A stretch of DNA of 64,000 nt from Pantoea sp. IMH (lineage in GTDB: Bacteria; Pseudomonadota; Gammaproteobacteria; Enterobacterales; Enterobacteriaceae): contig NZ_JFGT01000005.1 in the NCBI RefSeq assembly GCF_000599885.1, positions 620,001-684,000 on the forward strand. Reading direction: 5' to 3'. How positions within the stretch are numbered: position 1 is the stretch's first letter; each line of letters starts with the position of its first letter. Positions 38,118-47,384 of the stretch are shown here, in pieces. The notes beneath the pieces were generated by a model, which was not told the DNA's origin, ran no database searches, and worked only from the letters and a program-made list of their open reading frames with translations. The position numbers and the translations under genes are program-made.

Positions 38118-39713
38118 TTATGCGGCCAGCGCTTTTGCTGCGCGCTGCCAGCGTAGCGCATCAATAAGCAGCAGGACCACAAGGCTGAGCCCCATCACCG
38201 GCAGGCTGATGGCGAGCACGAATGTGCAGACCAACAGAAGGAAGCGTGCGCTGAGGGAAAGCTGACGCCAGTGGTACAGCAGCGTTTCCGCCGGATGCGT
38301 TCCCTGACCGGCGGCGGGACGTCGCCGCCACCACAGCCGGTAGCCGAGCACAATCAGCGTACAGAGTCCCAGCCCAAAGCCCGCCAGAATCAGCTGGTTT
38401 GGTAAACCAAACAGCACGCCCATATGCGCATCCACGCCCCAGCGGGTCAGTTTCGCCAGCAGGCCGAACTGGGCGAATTCCACCTTATCCACTACCTGAA
38501 AATTACGCGGATCGACGGCCACGCTGTCCACCTGCGTTGGCCAGCTACGATCTATCTCGCTGACCGTCCAGGCTTTATTGATAACGCTGGCCGGGCGGAC
38601 TTCAATTTTGCCCGCCGCTATTCCCGCCGCACGAGCGGCTGCCACCACATGATCGAACTGTTCAGGTTCAATACGGGCGATAAGAGCGGGGTCGTCCGGC
38701 ATCCCCATGCCAGCCATTTTATGTTCAGCATGCTCATCCACGGCCACTGATTTCTCTGCCATTGCCTGTCCGGCATGCTCACCAGCTGGCATCGGATGGT
38801 GTGCCGTTGAGTGTTCAGCATGTTCATCCATGACCATCGGCTCGTGTGACCTTGCATGCTCAGCATGTCCCTCAGCCGGCATGGTATGGCCGCTATGTGA
38901 CAGACCATGGCTGATATCCTGTGGTTCACTACCCTGAACTGTCAGCGCCGTATTCACTGACGGTGTCATCCAGCCAAAATGGGCCCGCATCAGTGAAATA
39001 TTGTCGCCCGCCCAGCGGGACCAGGTCAGGCCGGTCGCGGAGAAGAACAGCAGCCCCAGCAGCAGCAGCACGCCCAGCGTACTGTGCCAGTGACGACGGC
39101 CCAACCGGCCTTTATGAGGGGAATGTTTCCGGGTACTCCGGCGCGCCCTGCGGCCCGTTGCCCAAAGCACTGCGCCACCCAACGCGGCAATCCACAGCCA
39201 GCTGGCGGCCAGTTCGCTGTAGTTACGGCCTACATCGCCCAGCAGCAGGTTACGGTGCAGGTAATCGAGCCAGGTTCTGAACGGCAGCACGCCGCTGGTG
39301 CCGTAAACGTCGAGAATGCCGCGAACGGCAAGCGTTGAGGGATCAACAAATACCGCAGTTGTTTCCGATGGCCCGGATGTCGGTGTCGAAAACATAACTC
39401 TGGTCGTTTCACCGGGCGCGGGCGCAGGACGAACGGCGGCCAGCCTGACGTCCGCGCCCATTGCCTGCTGGGCAACATGAATCTGCTCCGACAGCGGTTT
39501 TGCGGGGTCGCTCACCGGCGCGAAAAGCTGATGCGAATAGAGCGCGTTTTCCAGCTGCGGAGTCAGCACGTAGAGCGTGCCGGTCAGGGCAGCCATAAAG
39601 ATAAACGGCGCGATAAAAAGCCCGATATAGAAATGTAAGCGACGCAATAGCGGCAAAAAGGCACTGCGATTCTGTTCGGCGCGCGCGACGTGCGCCAGCG
39701 TTTTTTCTGACAT
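38118..39713 (-). CDS. PepSY-associated membrane protein with His/Met-rich loop
   Basis: A 531-aa inner-membrane protein of the PepSY_TM family (RRLHFYIGLFIAPFIFMAALTG at the first helix, quoted in part), with about 4-5 membrane helices. The large periplasmic part between helices carries a stretch of some 75 residues with repeated HAEH, SHEPMVMDEHAEH, HHPMPAGEHA and DEHAEHKMAGMGM. These look like copper-binding (His/Met) repeats. The gene lies 82 bp after a DUF2946 gene with similar Met/His motifs, a pair associated with copper uptake or metal reductase functions. Copper handling is the likely role; the reaction is unknown. Confidence 0.8.
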   Translation of the reverse strand: MSEKTLAHVARAEQNRSAFLPLLRRLHFYIGLFIAPFIFMAALTGTLYVLTPQLENALYSHQLFAPVSDPAKPLSEQIHVAQQAMGADVRLAAVRPAPAPGETTRVMFSTPTSGPSETTAVFVDPSTLAVRGILDVYGTSGVLPFRTWLDYLHRNLLLGDVGRNYSELAASWLWIAALGGAVLWATGRRARRSTRKHSPHKGRLGRRHWHSTLGVLLLLGLLFFSATGLTWSRWAGDNISLMRAHFGWMTPSVNTALTVQGSEPQDISHGLSHSGHTMPAEGHAEHARSHEPMVMDEHAEHSTAHHPMPAGEHAGQAMAEKSVAVDEHAEHKMAGMGMPDDPALIARIEPEQFDHVVAAARAAGIAAGKIEVRPASVINKAWTVSEIDRSWPTQVDSVAVDPRNFQVVDKVEFAQFGLLAKLTRWGVDAHMGVLFGLPNQLILAGFGLGLCTLIVLGYRLWWRRRPAAGQGTHPAETLLYHWRQLSLSARFLLLVCTFVLAISLPVMGLSLVVLLLIDALRWQRAAKALAA

Positions 39714-39795
39714 AATTTTTCCATCCGCCTGTTATCAGGCATGAGCAGGTGCCTGCCGCAATGGCGACAGGATTAAGGTTCAGCGATGGGTGATA

Positions 39796-40302
39796 TCAGA
39801 CGGCTGGCGGTGCCCGGGGATGGAAAAAATGTGCGACAACGCGCGGGATAAATTGAGGGAGCAGGGGAAGTGCGGGCGGTTTGGCCGCCTGCAAGGCTGA
39901 CCAGAGCGGCACCAAATTATTCAGGTCCAGCGGCATATGCGCCAGCAAAACGCAGTAGCCGCAGGCGCTGTCATCCATCATTGACATGGGATGATGCACC
40001 ATCATCCGGGCATGTTCCGCCGCCGCGCCGGGCATGCTTATCGCTACTTCAGTGTCTGCGTGGGATGCCTGTTCCATTGTATGCATCTGATGCAGATGCT
40101 CTACAGAGATACCCTGGTCGCGGCTAGTCTGAATAGCCGGCACCGGCATGCTGTGCTGCATGCCTGGCATCATGAAACGATCGCCATAAGCCGACACCAG
40201 TGATTTTGAGATCACCGGAGCAATAAACAGCAGCATTATGGCAAACAGCCCGAGCCAGGCGGCGAAGCGACTGGATGAGCGGGAGATCTGAATCAACGAC
40301 AA
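39796..40302 (-). CDS. DUF2946 protein, copper-associated
   Basis: A 168-aa protein with an N-terminal membrane segment (AAWLGLFAIMLLFIAPVI) and a periplasmic region rich in His and Met (MMPGMQHSM, HLHQMHTMEQ, HHPMSMM) ending with the DUF2946 mark DSACGYCVLLAHMP, which includes CxxC. I take TTG (comp. 40300-40302) as start because MSLIQISRSSSRF matches the usual N-terminus and AGGA lies upstream; the frame is open to 40422. It precedes the PepSY gene in one operon. Confidence 0.7.
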   Translation of the reverse strand: MSLIQISRSSSRFAAWLGLFAIMLLFIAPVISKSLVSAYGDRFMMPGMQHSMPVPAIQTSRDQGISVEHLHQMHTMEQASHADTEVAISMPGAAAEHARMMVHHPMSMMDDSACGYCVLLAHMPLDLNNLVPLWSALQAAKPPALPLLPQFIPRVVAHFFHPRAPPAV

Positions 40303-40476
40303 GACAGCTGGTATCCTGAACAGAGATGAACGGCGGACAGTGTAACAAAGAATGTCGCTCTGCCCCAGCGCGGTAATAAATCCGCGCAGCCTGAAAAGGC
40401 GATCAAGTGAGTAGCCACTCACAAAAGTGCCGGTCAGGTGACTGACCGGCGCGCTGTGGTTACCGGTAGGACAACT

Positions 40477-40950
40477 TTAGCGCCCGCCGGGGATCTGACA
40501 TACGTCGATCCATGTTGCTTCGGTGAGCGCCGCCATTCTTTCCGGCGCGATGCGGATAGCGCTGTTGATGGATCCTGCGGCGGGTAGCACTTCATCGTAG
40601 GCCCGCAGCGAAATATCGCAGAAGATTTGTAATGGCGTCTCTAAACCGAACGGGCATACGCCACCTACCGGATGGCCTGTCCAGTTCACAACCTCATCAG
40701 TGCTCAGCATACGGGCTTTTGTACCCAGCGCCTGCTTCAGTTTAAGGTTATCCAGGCGGGCATCGCCCCTTGTCACGATCAGCACTACCCGATCGCGGAC
40801 TTTGAGTGTCAGCGTTTTGGCTATCTGTCCTGGCTTAACGTGGTGTGCTCTGGCCGCCAGCGCCACGGTCGCGGTGCTTTCAGCAAGCTCAATAATCTCA
40901 ATATCAGGGGCGCGTTCGGCGAAGAACTGCCGTACAGAGTCCAGGCTCAT
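40477..40950 (-). CDS. YbaK/EbsC-family aminoacyl-tRNA deacylase
   Basis: A 157-aa protein of the prolyl-tRNA-editing (ProX/YbaK/INS) fold that hydrolyses mischarged aminoacyl-tRNA in trans. Marks are VKPGQIAKTLTLKVRD, the LVVTRGDARLD-like IVTRGDARLDN, and GHPVGGVCPFGL with the conserved Gly-x-Pro. The ATG at 40948-40950 (MSLDSVRQFF) is preferred; a start four codons earlier is possible. Stand-alone gene. Confidence 0.85.
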   Translation of the reverse strand: MSLDSVRQFFAERAPDIEIIELAESTATVALAARAHHVKPGQIAKTLTLKVRDRVVLIVTRGDARLDNLKLKQALGTKARMLSTDEVVNWTGHPVGGVCPFGLETPLQIFCDISLRAYDEVLPAAGSINSAIRIAPERMAALTEATWIDVCQIPGGR

Positions 40951-41022
40951 GCTTATCTCCAACTCAACGAAGCGGATAAACCTGCCACAGAGTACGGGGA
41001 GTGTAAACGGGGAAGGGAGCGA

Positions 41023-41817
41023 TCAGACCGGTTTTAAGGTGCAGTTGCCGCAGCGCTGTACATCAGGCAGGCGGTAACGCTGGCAGCAGGTACGCCGCTG
41101 CATCTCATCTTCGCCTGGCAGCATCGTACGGTAGAAAGGATTATCGCTACCGTCTGACAGCGTTTTTGAGAAGAAAAAGGTGTGTTCCAGCTCTGCGCGT
41201 AACGCTTCACCGATCAGTGGGGCAATTTCGCCTAAAAACCAGTAAACGGAAAACCCGGTATTGCTCCAGATCAGCTTGCCGTTGATATCGCCATGCTGCT
41301 CTATGCCCTGGATAGCCGGAATAAGGTGCTGCTGGATCAGACGATCCATACGACGGCGTGGGCTGAGATAGCGGGCCTCTTCATCTTCGCGGACATCAAT
41401 CCAGAAGGCGGCGGGACGGCCGGTTTCATGAAATTCAACGTGGCAGCGTTCGGGAGAGCAGTCCAGCGCGCGGGACTCCAGCAACAGGCTCATCATCATC
41501 GGAGGAAGAAAAAGACCGAAATACCACTGCGCCCAGAGCGACTGAAGCGGTTTGTTTTCCCGCGCCATTTCACCCTGCTCGCGATAGATAAAATCACCAT
41601 AACGGCGGTTAAGCTGCGCAAACACCTCAGGTTGTGACCAGCGCTTGAGCGTCATACACTCGGCGGGGGCCTCTTCACCGAGGTGGATCGTTTCCAGGAA
41701 GTAAGCACGGTGCTCGCTGAATAACGCACGCAGCGAATCGCCAAGCGAGCGATCGCTTTGCAGAAAGATCAGCGGATAAGAACCATACTCAGAAGCCTGC
41801 CGAACGATCGTGGTCAT
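41023..41817 (-). CDS. fhuF: Ferric siderophore reductase FhuF
   Basis: A 264-aa cytoplasmic [2Fe-2S] protein that releases iron from hydroxamate siderophores by reduction. The C-terminal cluster ligands RRTCCQRY...RCGNC show the unusual FhuF CC-x10-C-x2-C spacing. A Fur-box-like sequence sits at 41848-41866 just upstream. It is the first gene in the window that matches the E. coli 99-min order. Confidence 0.93.
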   Translation of the reverse strand: MTTIVRQASEYGSYPLIFLQSDRSLGDSLRALFSEHRAYFLETIHLGEEAPAECMTLKRWSQPEVFAQLNRRYGDFIYREQGEMARENKPLQSLWAQWYFGLFLPPMMMSLLLESRALDCSPERCHVEFHETGRPAAFWIDVREDEEARYLSPRRRMDRLIQQHLIPAIQGIEQHGDINGKLIWSNTGFSVYWFLGEIAPLIGEALRAELEHTFFFSKTLSDGSDNPFYRTMLPGEDEMQRRTCCQRYRLPDVQRCGNCTLKPV

Positions 41818-42284
41818 GAGCTACCCAGTTTAAACCGAAGTATAAAAACAAATGATAATCGTTCTTGATTGTATCTGAGGGGCATCGCTCAGACAAGCAG
41901 CATTTTAAGACGCATTGTGCAGCACCTTATTCCCCCTGGTGATGGCAGGGTTATCATCATTGTGCGGCTAAAAGTGCATTCCGCTTTTTAGTTACGGAAC
42001 GAAACTGAGGTAAAAATTTCTCCCGTCAGGGCACAGCAGTGAAACGTAATGCGCCTGCAGCAATAATAAATTCCTTTTTAGAAGAATAAATAATACATGC
42101 GCTGAAAGTGAATATAATTAAGGTCAGGATGACTATTTAGTCAATAAGATGTCGGGAAGTAAGCAATTAATTAAATGGCAAAGTGAGGGGGCAGGGCTAA
42201 TTCTGCTTATCAGGATTATCTTAAATTTAACGGGTAATCCATGACTGAAATGTTTCGGCCTGCGTGGCAGGCCCGTAACCTGAG
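41818..42284. other. Gene-free stretch between fhuF and the GGDEF gene
   Basis: 467 bp with the fhuF promoter at the left end and AT-rich sequence elsewhere. No gene seen. Confidence 0.5.
41848..41866 (-). promoter_or_regulatory. Fur box upstream of fhuF
   Basis: ACAAATGATAATCGTTCTT matches the Fur consensus core (AATGATAATC-TT) about 30 bp before the fhuF start. Confidence 0.7.
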
Positions 42285-43382
42285 TTAAATCGCATCGGCG
42301 GGGTGGCTGAGTGAATTTTTAACAGTTTCTTCACTGGAAAGAATGGTATTTCTGCCACGGCTTTTCGCCAGATAAAGCGCCCTGTCCGCACTGCTCAGCG
42401 CGGTATCGAAATCTTCGCCGTGAAGGGGCGCGAATCCTGCACTGATCGTGACGTGAGTGGCCACGCGCTCGTTGAAAAGATGAGGAATTTCCAGCTCCAG
42501 CACATTCTGGCGAATACGTTCGGACAGCTTGCGGGCAATGGATTCGTTTACGTTGGTCAGTAAAACCAGGAACTCTTCCCCCCCGTAGCGCGTCACAATA
42601 TCACGGGAGCGCACCGCATCACGGATGGCAATGGAAACGCGCGCCAGCGCCTGATCGCCCATCGCGTGTCCGTAGTTATCGTTATACGCTTTGAAATGAT
42701 CAATATCGAGAAGCAGGACAAAGTGGCTTCCTGCATGGTTATCAAGGATGTTCTGCAGCCTGTTTTTCAGCCCACGGCGGTTGTAGAGTCCGGTAAGCGG
42801 ATCGAGCATGCTCAGGTCGCTGTAGGTTTCTTTCTCTTCATAGAGCTGACGCATCAGGCGGCGGGTAAAGATATCGCGTCGCCGCTGCATCAGGTGATGT
42901 AAAGTCAGGCCGCCAAGTGGAAGCGCAATTGCGAACAAAATCAACAAGGTGTGATGACCATTGTCCAGCACTAGCGCCGTCAGTGATGAGGGAGTTATAT
43001 GCAGCCCATAGGCGGGCAAGTGGTCGCCCAAGGCAATCACGCCGATAAAAAATACCCCAATCAGGCCGATCGCTAAAAAGCTGCCGTCCAGAGGAAAGAT
43101 AAATTTATAATTAAGTAAAATTTGCCACGCCCAAAGTAAACCTGTGATCAGTGCCACAATATTTAATATTGGTAATTTCCCCGTTGGCTTCAGCGTTACC
43201 CAGAGTAAAATTAATGCGCTGGTTAAAGCGACCGTCATCACCGGCGTCATTAACTCAAATGCGCGGTTTTTTCCGAAGCTGTATAAACAAAATAATGCTG
43301 TTGCTGTGTTTAAAAAAAGAAAAAGCATCAGTGAAAGGCGATGCTTGCTGTGAAGCAATTCATCATAACTTTGTAATTTCAT
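42285..43382 (-). CDS. Membrane-bound diguanylate cyclase (GGDEF)
   Basis: A 365-aa protein with six or so membrane helices in residues 15-165 (a MASE-like sensory region) and a GGDEF domain at about 195-350: DPLTGLYNRRGL, LLDIDHFKAYNDNYGHAMGD, and the active-site RYGGEEF. It makes cyclic di-GMP from two GTP. The sixth helix leads into a short coiled linker (LMRQLYEEKETYSDLS). No RxxD inhibitory site is apparent five residues before GGEEF, so product inhibition may be absent. Confidence 0.9.
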   Translation of the reverse strand: MKLQSYDELLHSKHRLSLMLFLFLNTATALFCLYSFGKNRAFELMTPVMTVALTSALILLWVTLKPTGKLPILNIVALITGLLWAWQILLNYKFIFPLDGSFLAIGLIGVFFIGVIALGDHLPAYGLHITPSSLTALVLDNGHHTLLILFAIALPLGGLTLHHLMQRRRDIFTRRLMRQLYEEKETYSDLSMLDPLTGLYNRRGLKNRLQNILDNHAGSHFVLLLDIDHFKAYNDNYGHAMGDQALARVSIAIRDAVRSRDIVTRYGGEEFLVLLTNVNESIARKLSERIRQNVLELEIPHLFNERVATHVTISAGFAPLHGEDFDTALSSADRALYLAKSRGRNTILSSEETVKNSLSHPADAI

Positions 43383-43600
43383 TATGTTCTACTCGTAACT
43401 GCCCAGAAATAGCGCACGACGGTAACCGAAGGTGCCGGGCTATTTCACGCGTGGAATAGTGTGTACTTATTATTATTTGCGTTTTCATTATATGTGGAGC
43501 GAATGCAATTTAGCACTTAACGCCAGCACTGTCATTAGCACCACAGGAGTTTAGGATAATGGCGCTAAAAGTTGCTGAAAGATGATAGGGATTCTTATAT

Positions 43601-43622
43601 GATACTGGTAATCATTATCATT
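43601..43622 (+). promoter_or_regulatory. Fur box upstream of the DUF1435 gene
   Basis: GATACTGGTAATCATTATCATT fits the Fur consensus well over its right half (read as ATGATAATGATTACC on the minus strand) and lies 21 bp before the start codon. Confidence 0.65.
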
Positions 43623-43642
43623 TAAGAGAGTGTGGGGTTGTG

Positions 43643-43927
43643 ATGCTGATAGCGATAATTACCGCATGTGCTGTTTGGGGCGTCAGCCTGATGCTGGGGA
43701 AAAAACTGGATAGCGGCTGGGGCATACTGTTGCCCTGTACGGTGATGTCGGTGATAAGCTTGATGAATCTGACGTTCGGCGAATGGCGGCTGATCATGGT
43801 TATCGCGCTGCTGGCGACAATAGTCATGCTCTATCACAAACGGCTACGTCACTATTTGCTGTTGCCTTCTTGCATGGCGCTGACGGGTAGCATCGCGGCG
43901 ATATCACTGAATTTCGGTACGCTTTAA
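43643..43927 (+). CDS. yjjZ: DUF1435 membrane protein (YjjZ-like)
   Basis: A 94-95-aa protein with three membrane helices, matching DUF1435 by composition, length and locus: in E. coli yjjZ lies between fhuF and rsmC, as here. ATG 43643 or the GTG one codon earlier may start it. A Fur box lies directly upstream. Function unknown, iron-related by regulation. Confidence 0.72.
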   Translation: MLIAIITACAVWGVSLMLGKKLDSGWGILLPCTVMSVISLMNLTFGEWRLIMVIALLATIVMLYHKRLRHYLLLPSCMALTGSIAAISLNFGTL

Positions 43928-43996
43928 CAGGGGAGAAAAAAGAATAACGGAAAATGCAGGCGATAAGAGAGAGTAAAGCTGGAGGGTTGTTCAACG

Positions 43997-44083
43997 TGGT
44001 GCGAAGAGAGGGACTTGAACCCTCACGTCCGTTAAGACACTAACACCTGAAGCTAGCGCGTCTACCAATTCCGCCACCTTCGC
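43997..44083 (-). tRNA. tRNA-Leu(CAG)
   Basis: An 87-nt class II tRNA with CCA; GCGAAGG acceptor, anticodon CAG, long variable arm. Third copy in the transcript, identical to the next two. Confidence 0.97.
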
Positions 44084-44118
44084 ATCTCTGTTGAACTGCT
44101 TATTCACATCACCGCATT

Positions 44119-44205
44119 TGGTGCGAAGAGAGGGACTTGAACCCTCACGTCCGTTAAGACACTAACACCTGAAGCTAGCGCGTCTACCAATTCCGCCACC
44201 TTCGC
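44119..44205 (-). tRNA. tRNA-Leu(CAG)
   Basis: Identical 87-nt copy; 35 bp from its downstream neighbour. Corresponds to the leuVPQ cluster of E. coli. Confidence 0.97.
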
Positions 44206-44238
44206 GCAGATGCTGCGTAATATGAATAACATGGTTTT

Positions 44239-44325
44239 TGGTGCGAAGAGAGGGACTTGAACCCTCACGTCCGTTAAGACACTAACACCTGAAGCTAGCG
44301 CGTCTACCAATTCCGCCACCTTCGC
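44239..44325 (-). tRNA. tRNA-Leu(CAG)
   Basis: First gene of the three-tRNA transcript, identical to the others. Confidence 0.97.
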
Positions 44326-44368
44326 ATACCCGCAATACAGATAAAATGTATTGCAACCACGGAGGCGC

Positions 44369-44396
44369 ATTCTAGAGATTTTCCAGGGGACGTCAA
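44369..44396 (-). promoter_or_regulatory. Promoter of the tRNA-Leu operon
   Basis: TTGACG (comp. 44391-44396), 16-bp spacer, TAGAAT (comp. 44369-44374), then the GC-rich discriminator GCGCCTCC typical of stringently controlled stable-RNA promoters. Confidence 0.85.
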
Positions 44397-44511
44397 CAGT
44401 TATTTGACGCCCCTGCGGCGATCGCTGCAAAAAGCAACGTTCCTGCCGCTTTGTAACGGAATCAGGCGTTTGCCCGTGGATGGCTTCAGCTACCCACGGG
44501 CCGGACGAGCG

Positions 44512-45546
44512 TTAATGCTTCGCTTTACTGGCGCGGGCCAGGACGGCACGGTAAACCTTAAACCGCCCGTTCTGCAGCAGAACTTCATGGCTGCCAAACG
44601 TTTCATCCAGCACCTGCGGATAGGGCAAAAAGGCATTTGCCACAATGCGCAGCTCGCCGCCCATATTCAGGTGTTTCACCGCGCCGCGAATCAGTGTCTG
44701 CGCGGCGTCCAGGCTGGTTTGCATACCATCATGGAAAGGCGGATTGGAGAGGATCATATCGTAGCGCCCGTTCACGTCAGAGTAGACGTTACTGGCAAAG
44801 ACTTCGCCTTCAATCTGGTTTGCGGCAAGGGTTGCCTTACTGGCTTCTATCGCGGCGGCGTTAACGTCCGTCATAAACAGGCGAACCTTGGGAGAGAAGC
44901 GGGCCAGCATGACGGAAAGCACCCCCGCGCCACAGCCCACATCCAGTACTTTGCCTTTGGTGTGCGGCTTAAGCGTGGAGAGAAGCAAGTTGCTGCCGGC
45001 ATCAAGACCGTCACGGCTGAAAACGCCGGGCAGCGTTTTTACGGTCAAATCACCAAGCGAATACTCATCCCACCAGGCGTCGGCATCAAAGCTTGGTTGT
45101 GCGTCGAGCCTGCCGTGATAGAGGCCACAGCGGCGGGCGCTGTCAATTTTACTCAGCGTTGCCCATTTTGCGACCATCTGTTCAGCGCTACGCACGCCGC
45201 TGCGGTTTTCACCCACCACAAACAGATCGCTGCCGACCGGCAACAGCGACAGCAGATTCTCAAGCTGAAACTGCGCTTCAGGCTTATTTTTCGGCCAGAA
45301 GTAGATCAGCGTATCGCACTCTGCCAGCTGCTCTGCCGTGGCAATCAGACCAAAGTGGGCATTCTCTCCCAGCGCACGGCTGAGGATCTGCCAGTGATGA
45401 TACTGTTGCGTATGCACCCGGCTCAGGGCGGTCTCCAACTGGGCGGGCAGATCATCCTGCAAGTCGCCAGCAAACAGCACGCGGCGTTGAGTAAATTCAT
45501 CACTGTGGCGCAGTATCACTTCACTGGCCGGGGAAAATGCAGACAT
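44512..45546 (-). CDS. rsmC: 16S rRNA m2G1207 methyltransferase RsmC
   Basis: A 344-aa enzyme that methylates G1207 of 16S rRNA in the 30S subunit. The inactive N-terminal domain is followed by a Rossmann methyltransferase with [13 protein letters not shown] (SAM site, about 198-210) and the catalytic [12 protein letters not shown] 45544-45546 follows AAGGAG; the open frame extends upstream without a ribosome site. E. coli RsmC is 343 aa. Confidence 0.95.
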   Translation of the reverse strand: MSAFSPASEVILRHSDEFTQRRVLFAGDLQDDLPAQLETALSRVHTQQYHHWQILSRALGENAHFGLIATAEQLAECDTLIYFWPKNKPEAQFQLENLLSLLPVGSDLFVVGENRSGVRSAEQMVAKWATLSKIDSARRCGLYHGRLDAQPSFDADAWWDEYSLGDLTVKTLPGVFSRDGLDAGSNLLLSTLKPHTKGKVLDVGCGAGVLSVMLARFSPKVRLFMTDVNAAAIEASKATLAANQIEGEVFASNVYSDVNGRYDMILSNPPFHDGMQTSLDAAQTLIRGAVKHLNMGGELRIVANAFLPYPQVLDETFGSHEVLLQNGRFKVYRAVLARASKAKH

Positions 45547-45684
45547 CGGTGGCTCCTTACAAATCAGAGCGGGGATTATACCCAAATTAACCGGGCAAGT
45601 AAGAAGCGGTGAGAGGTTTGTTGGCGCAGATTGGATGGGTTTGCTAGCATAGCGGCGCAATCGGGCGACCAGACGGGATAAAGT

Positions 45685-46104
45685 ATGTCTTCCAGACGTG
45701 ACTGGTTATTACAGCAAATGGGCATAACGCAGTACAGACTGCGGCGTCCGCGCGCCCTGCACGGCGAGGTTGCGGTATCGCTGCCTGAAAATACCCGGCT
45801 ACTGATTATTGCCGATGCCCCTCCTTTACTGAACGATCCCCTGATCGGCGATGTGCTCCGTGCCATGCTGATGCAGGAGAATGAAGTGGTTGTGCTTACG
45901 CCCGATCAGCTCGCAATGCTGCCCGATGATACCCGTTGTATAAGCTGGTGCATGGGGCTGGCGGCGCCAGTTGCGCTGGCAGGTTCCCAGATCGCTTCGC
46001 CTGCCCTGGCGGAGCTTTACGACAATGCCGGTGCGAAACGCGCGCTATGGCAGCAGATTTCTCACTATGAATCCGATTTCTTTACTGACACCGCAGGATC
46101 TTGA
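45685..46104 (+). CDS. holD: DNA polymerase III psi subunit
   Basis: A 139-aa psi subunit, which links the clamp loader to chi and [25 protein letters not shown] is the conserved N-terminus that contacts chi (quoted in part: [14 protein letters not shown]). E. coli HolD is 137 aa. Divergent from rsmC and overlapping rimI by 38 bp, as in E. coli. Confidence 0.93.
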   Translation: MSSRRDWLLQQMGITQYRLRRPRALHGEVAVSLPENTRLLIIADAPPLLNDPLIGDVLRAMLMQENEVVVLTPDQLAMLPDDTRCISWCMGLAAPVALAGSQIASPALAELYDNAGAKRALWQQISHYESDFFTDTAGS

Positions 46105-46507
46105 ACGGGCATTTGCCATTGAGCAACGCGCCCACGCTTATCCCTGGAGTGAAAAAACGCTGGTAAGTAATCAGGGCGAACGCTACCTGAATTACCGGCT
46201 TGATGCCGAAGGCAAGATGGCGGCATTTGCTATCACACAGGTGGTGCTGGATGAGGCTACGCTGTTCAACCTGGCGGTAGATCCGGACTTTCAGCGCAGA
46301 GGACTCGGACGCGCCTTGCTGCAGCACCTTATTAGCGAACTGGAAGCGCGCGAGGTTCAAACGCTCTGGCTGGAGGTGCGTGCTTCTAACCGACCCGCTA
46401 TCGCGCTCTATGCGTCGCTGGACTTCAATGAAGTGTCGGTACGCCGCAACTATTACCCCAGCGCAGATGGAAAAGAAGATGCCATCATTATGGCGCTGAC
46501 AATCTGA
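46067..46507 (+). CDS. rimI: Ribosomal protein bS18 N-acetyltransferase
   Basis: A 146-aa GNAT that acetylates the N-terminal Ala of S18. Marks are [20 protein letters not shown], the acetyl-CoA loop VDPDFQRRGLGRALL and EVRASNRPAIALYASLDF. ATG 46067 lies inside holD, giving the usual holD-rimI overlap. Confidence 0.95.
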   Translation: MNPISLLTPQDLERAFAIEQRAHAYPWSEKTLVSNQGERYLNYRLDAEGKMAAFAITQVVLDEATLFNLAVDPDFQRRGLGRALLQHLISELEAREVQTLWLEVRASNRPAIALYASLDFNEVSVRRNYYPSADGKEDAIIMALTI

Positions 46508-46617
46508 GATAACAGGTAAGTACCGCTATTGTGCTCAGCCTCCGGGCAGCACGCTGTGCGACTGGCCTGGCAACCCGCCATCAGGTACTGACCTCAAAAC
46601 CCTATAAGGATCGCAAG

Positions 46618-47298
46618 ATGTTAAAAGAGTGGGACTGGATCTTATTTGACGCCGACGACACACTGTTCCATTTCGATGCCTATGCTGGCTTACAGCGCCT
46701 GTTTCAGAACTACGAAGTTGAGTTTACTCCCCGCGATTATGACGACTATCAGGCGATCAACAAACCGCTGTGGGTTGACTATCAGAACGGCGCTATCAGT
46801 GCGCTACAGCTTCAGCATCAGCGTTTTCAGGGATGGGCAGAACGGCTGAAAGTAACGCCGCACGATCTGAACAGCGGTTTTCTCACCGCGATGGCGGAAA
46901 TTTGCGTGCCGCTGGCTGGCGCGGTGAATTTGCTCAATAGCCTGAAGGGAAGGGTGAAAATGGGCATTATTACCAACGGGTTTACGGCGCTTCAGCAGGT
47001 CCGCCTTCAGCGCACCGGTTTTATGGACTATTTTGATCTGCTGGTCATTTCCGAGCAGGTAGGTCATGCCAAGCCGCATCCGGCCATTTTTGACTATGCG
47101 CTGGAACAGATGGGCAGGCCTGCGCGGGAAAGAGTCATGATGGTGGGCGACAATCCGGATTCTGATATTCTGGGCGGCATGCGGGCGGGGCTGGCAACCT
47201 GCTGGCTGAACGCGGACAACCGGGCGCTGCCGGAAGGGATTACGCCTACCTGGCAGGTTAAGTCGCTGAAAGAGCTGGAAACGCTGCTGGTAGGGTAG
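46618..47298 (+). CDS. yjjG: HAD-family pyrimidine 5'-nucleotidase YjjG
   Basis: A 226-aa HAD phosphatase acting on pyrimidine nucleotides (dUMP, dTMP, non-canonical forms). Motif I DADDTLF at about 10-16, motif II TNG (IITNGFTAL), Lys in KPHP and motif [16 protein letters not shown] 46618 with TAAGGA upstream. E. coli YjjG is 225 aa. Confidence 0.93.
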   Translation: MLKEWDWILFDADDTLFHFDAYAGLQRLFQNYEVEFTPRDYDDYQAINKPLWVDYQNGAISALQLQHQRFQGWAERLKVTPHDLNSGFLTAMAEICVPLAGAVNLLNSLKGRVKMGIITNGFTALQQVRLQRTGFMDYFDLLVISEQVGHAKPHPAIFDYALEQMGRPARERVMMVGDNPDSDILGGMRAGLATCWLNADNRALPEGITPTWQVKSLKELETLLVG

Positions 47299-47384
47299 TG
47301 TCATCTGGATGTGACAACGAAAAGGCTGACCAGGACGGTGCGCTGGTCAGCGATGATGTCACCGCGAAGGGCGATAAAACGGGT

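Noticed and set aside
44404-45612. 402-codon plus-strand frame opposite rsmC
   Set aside because: Antisense shadow of rsmC and its upstream region; no ribosome site.
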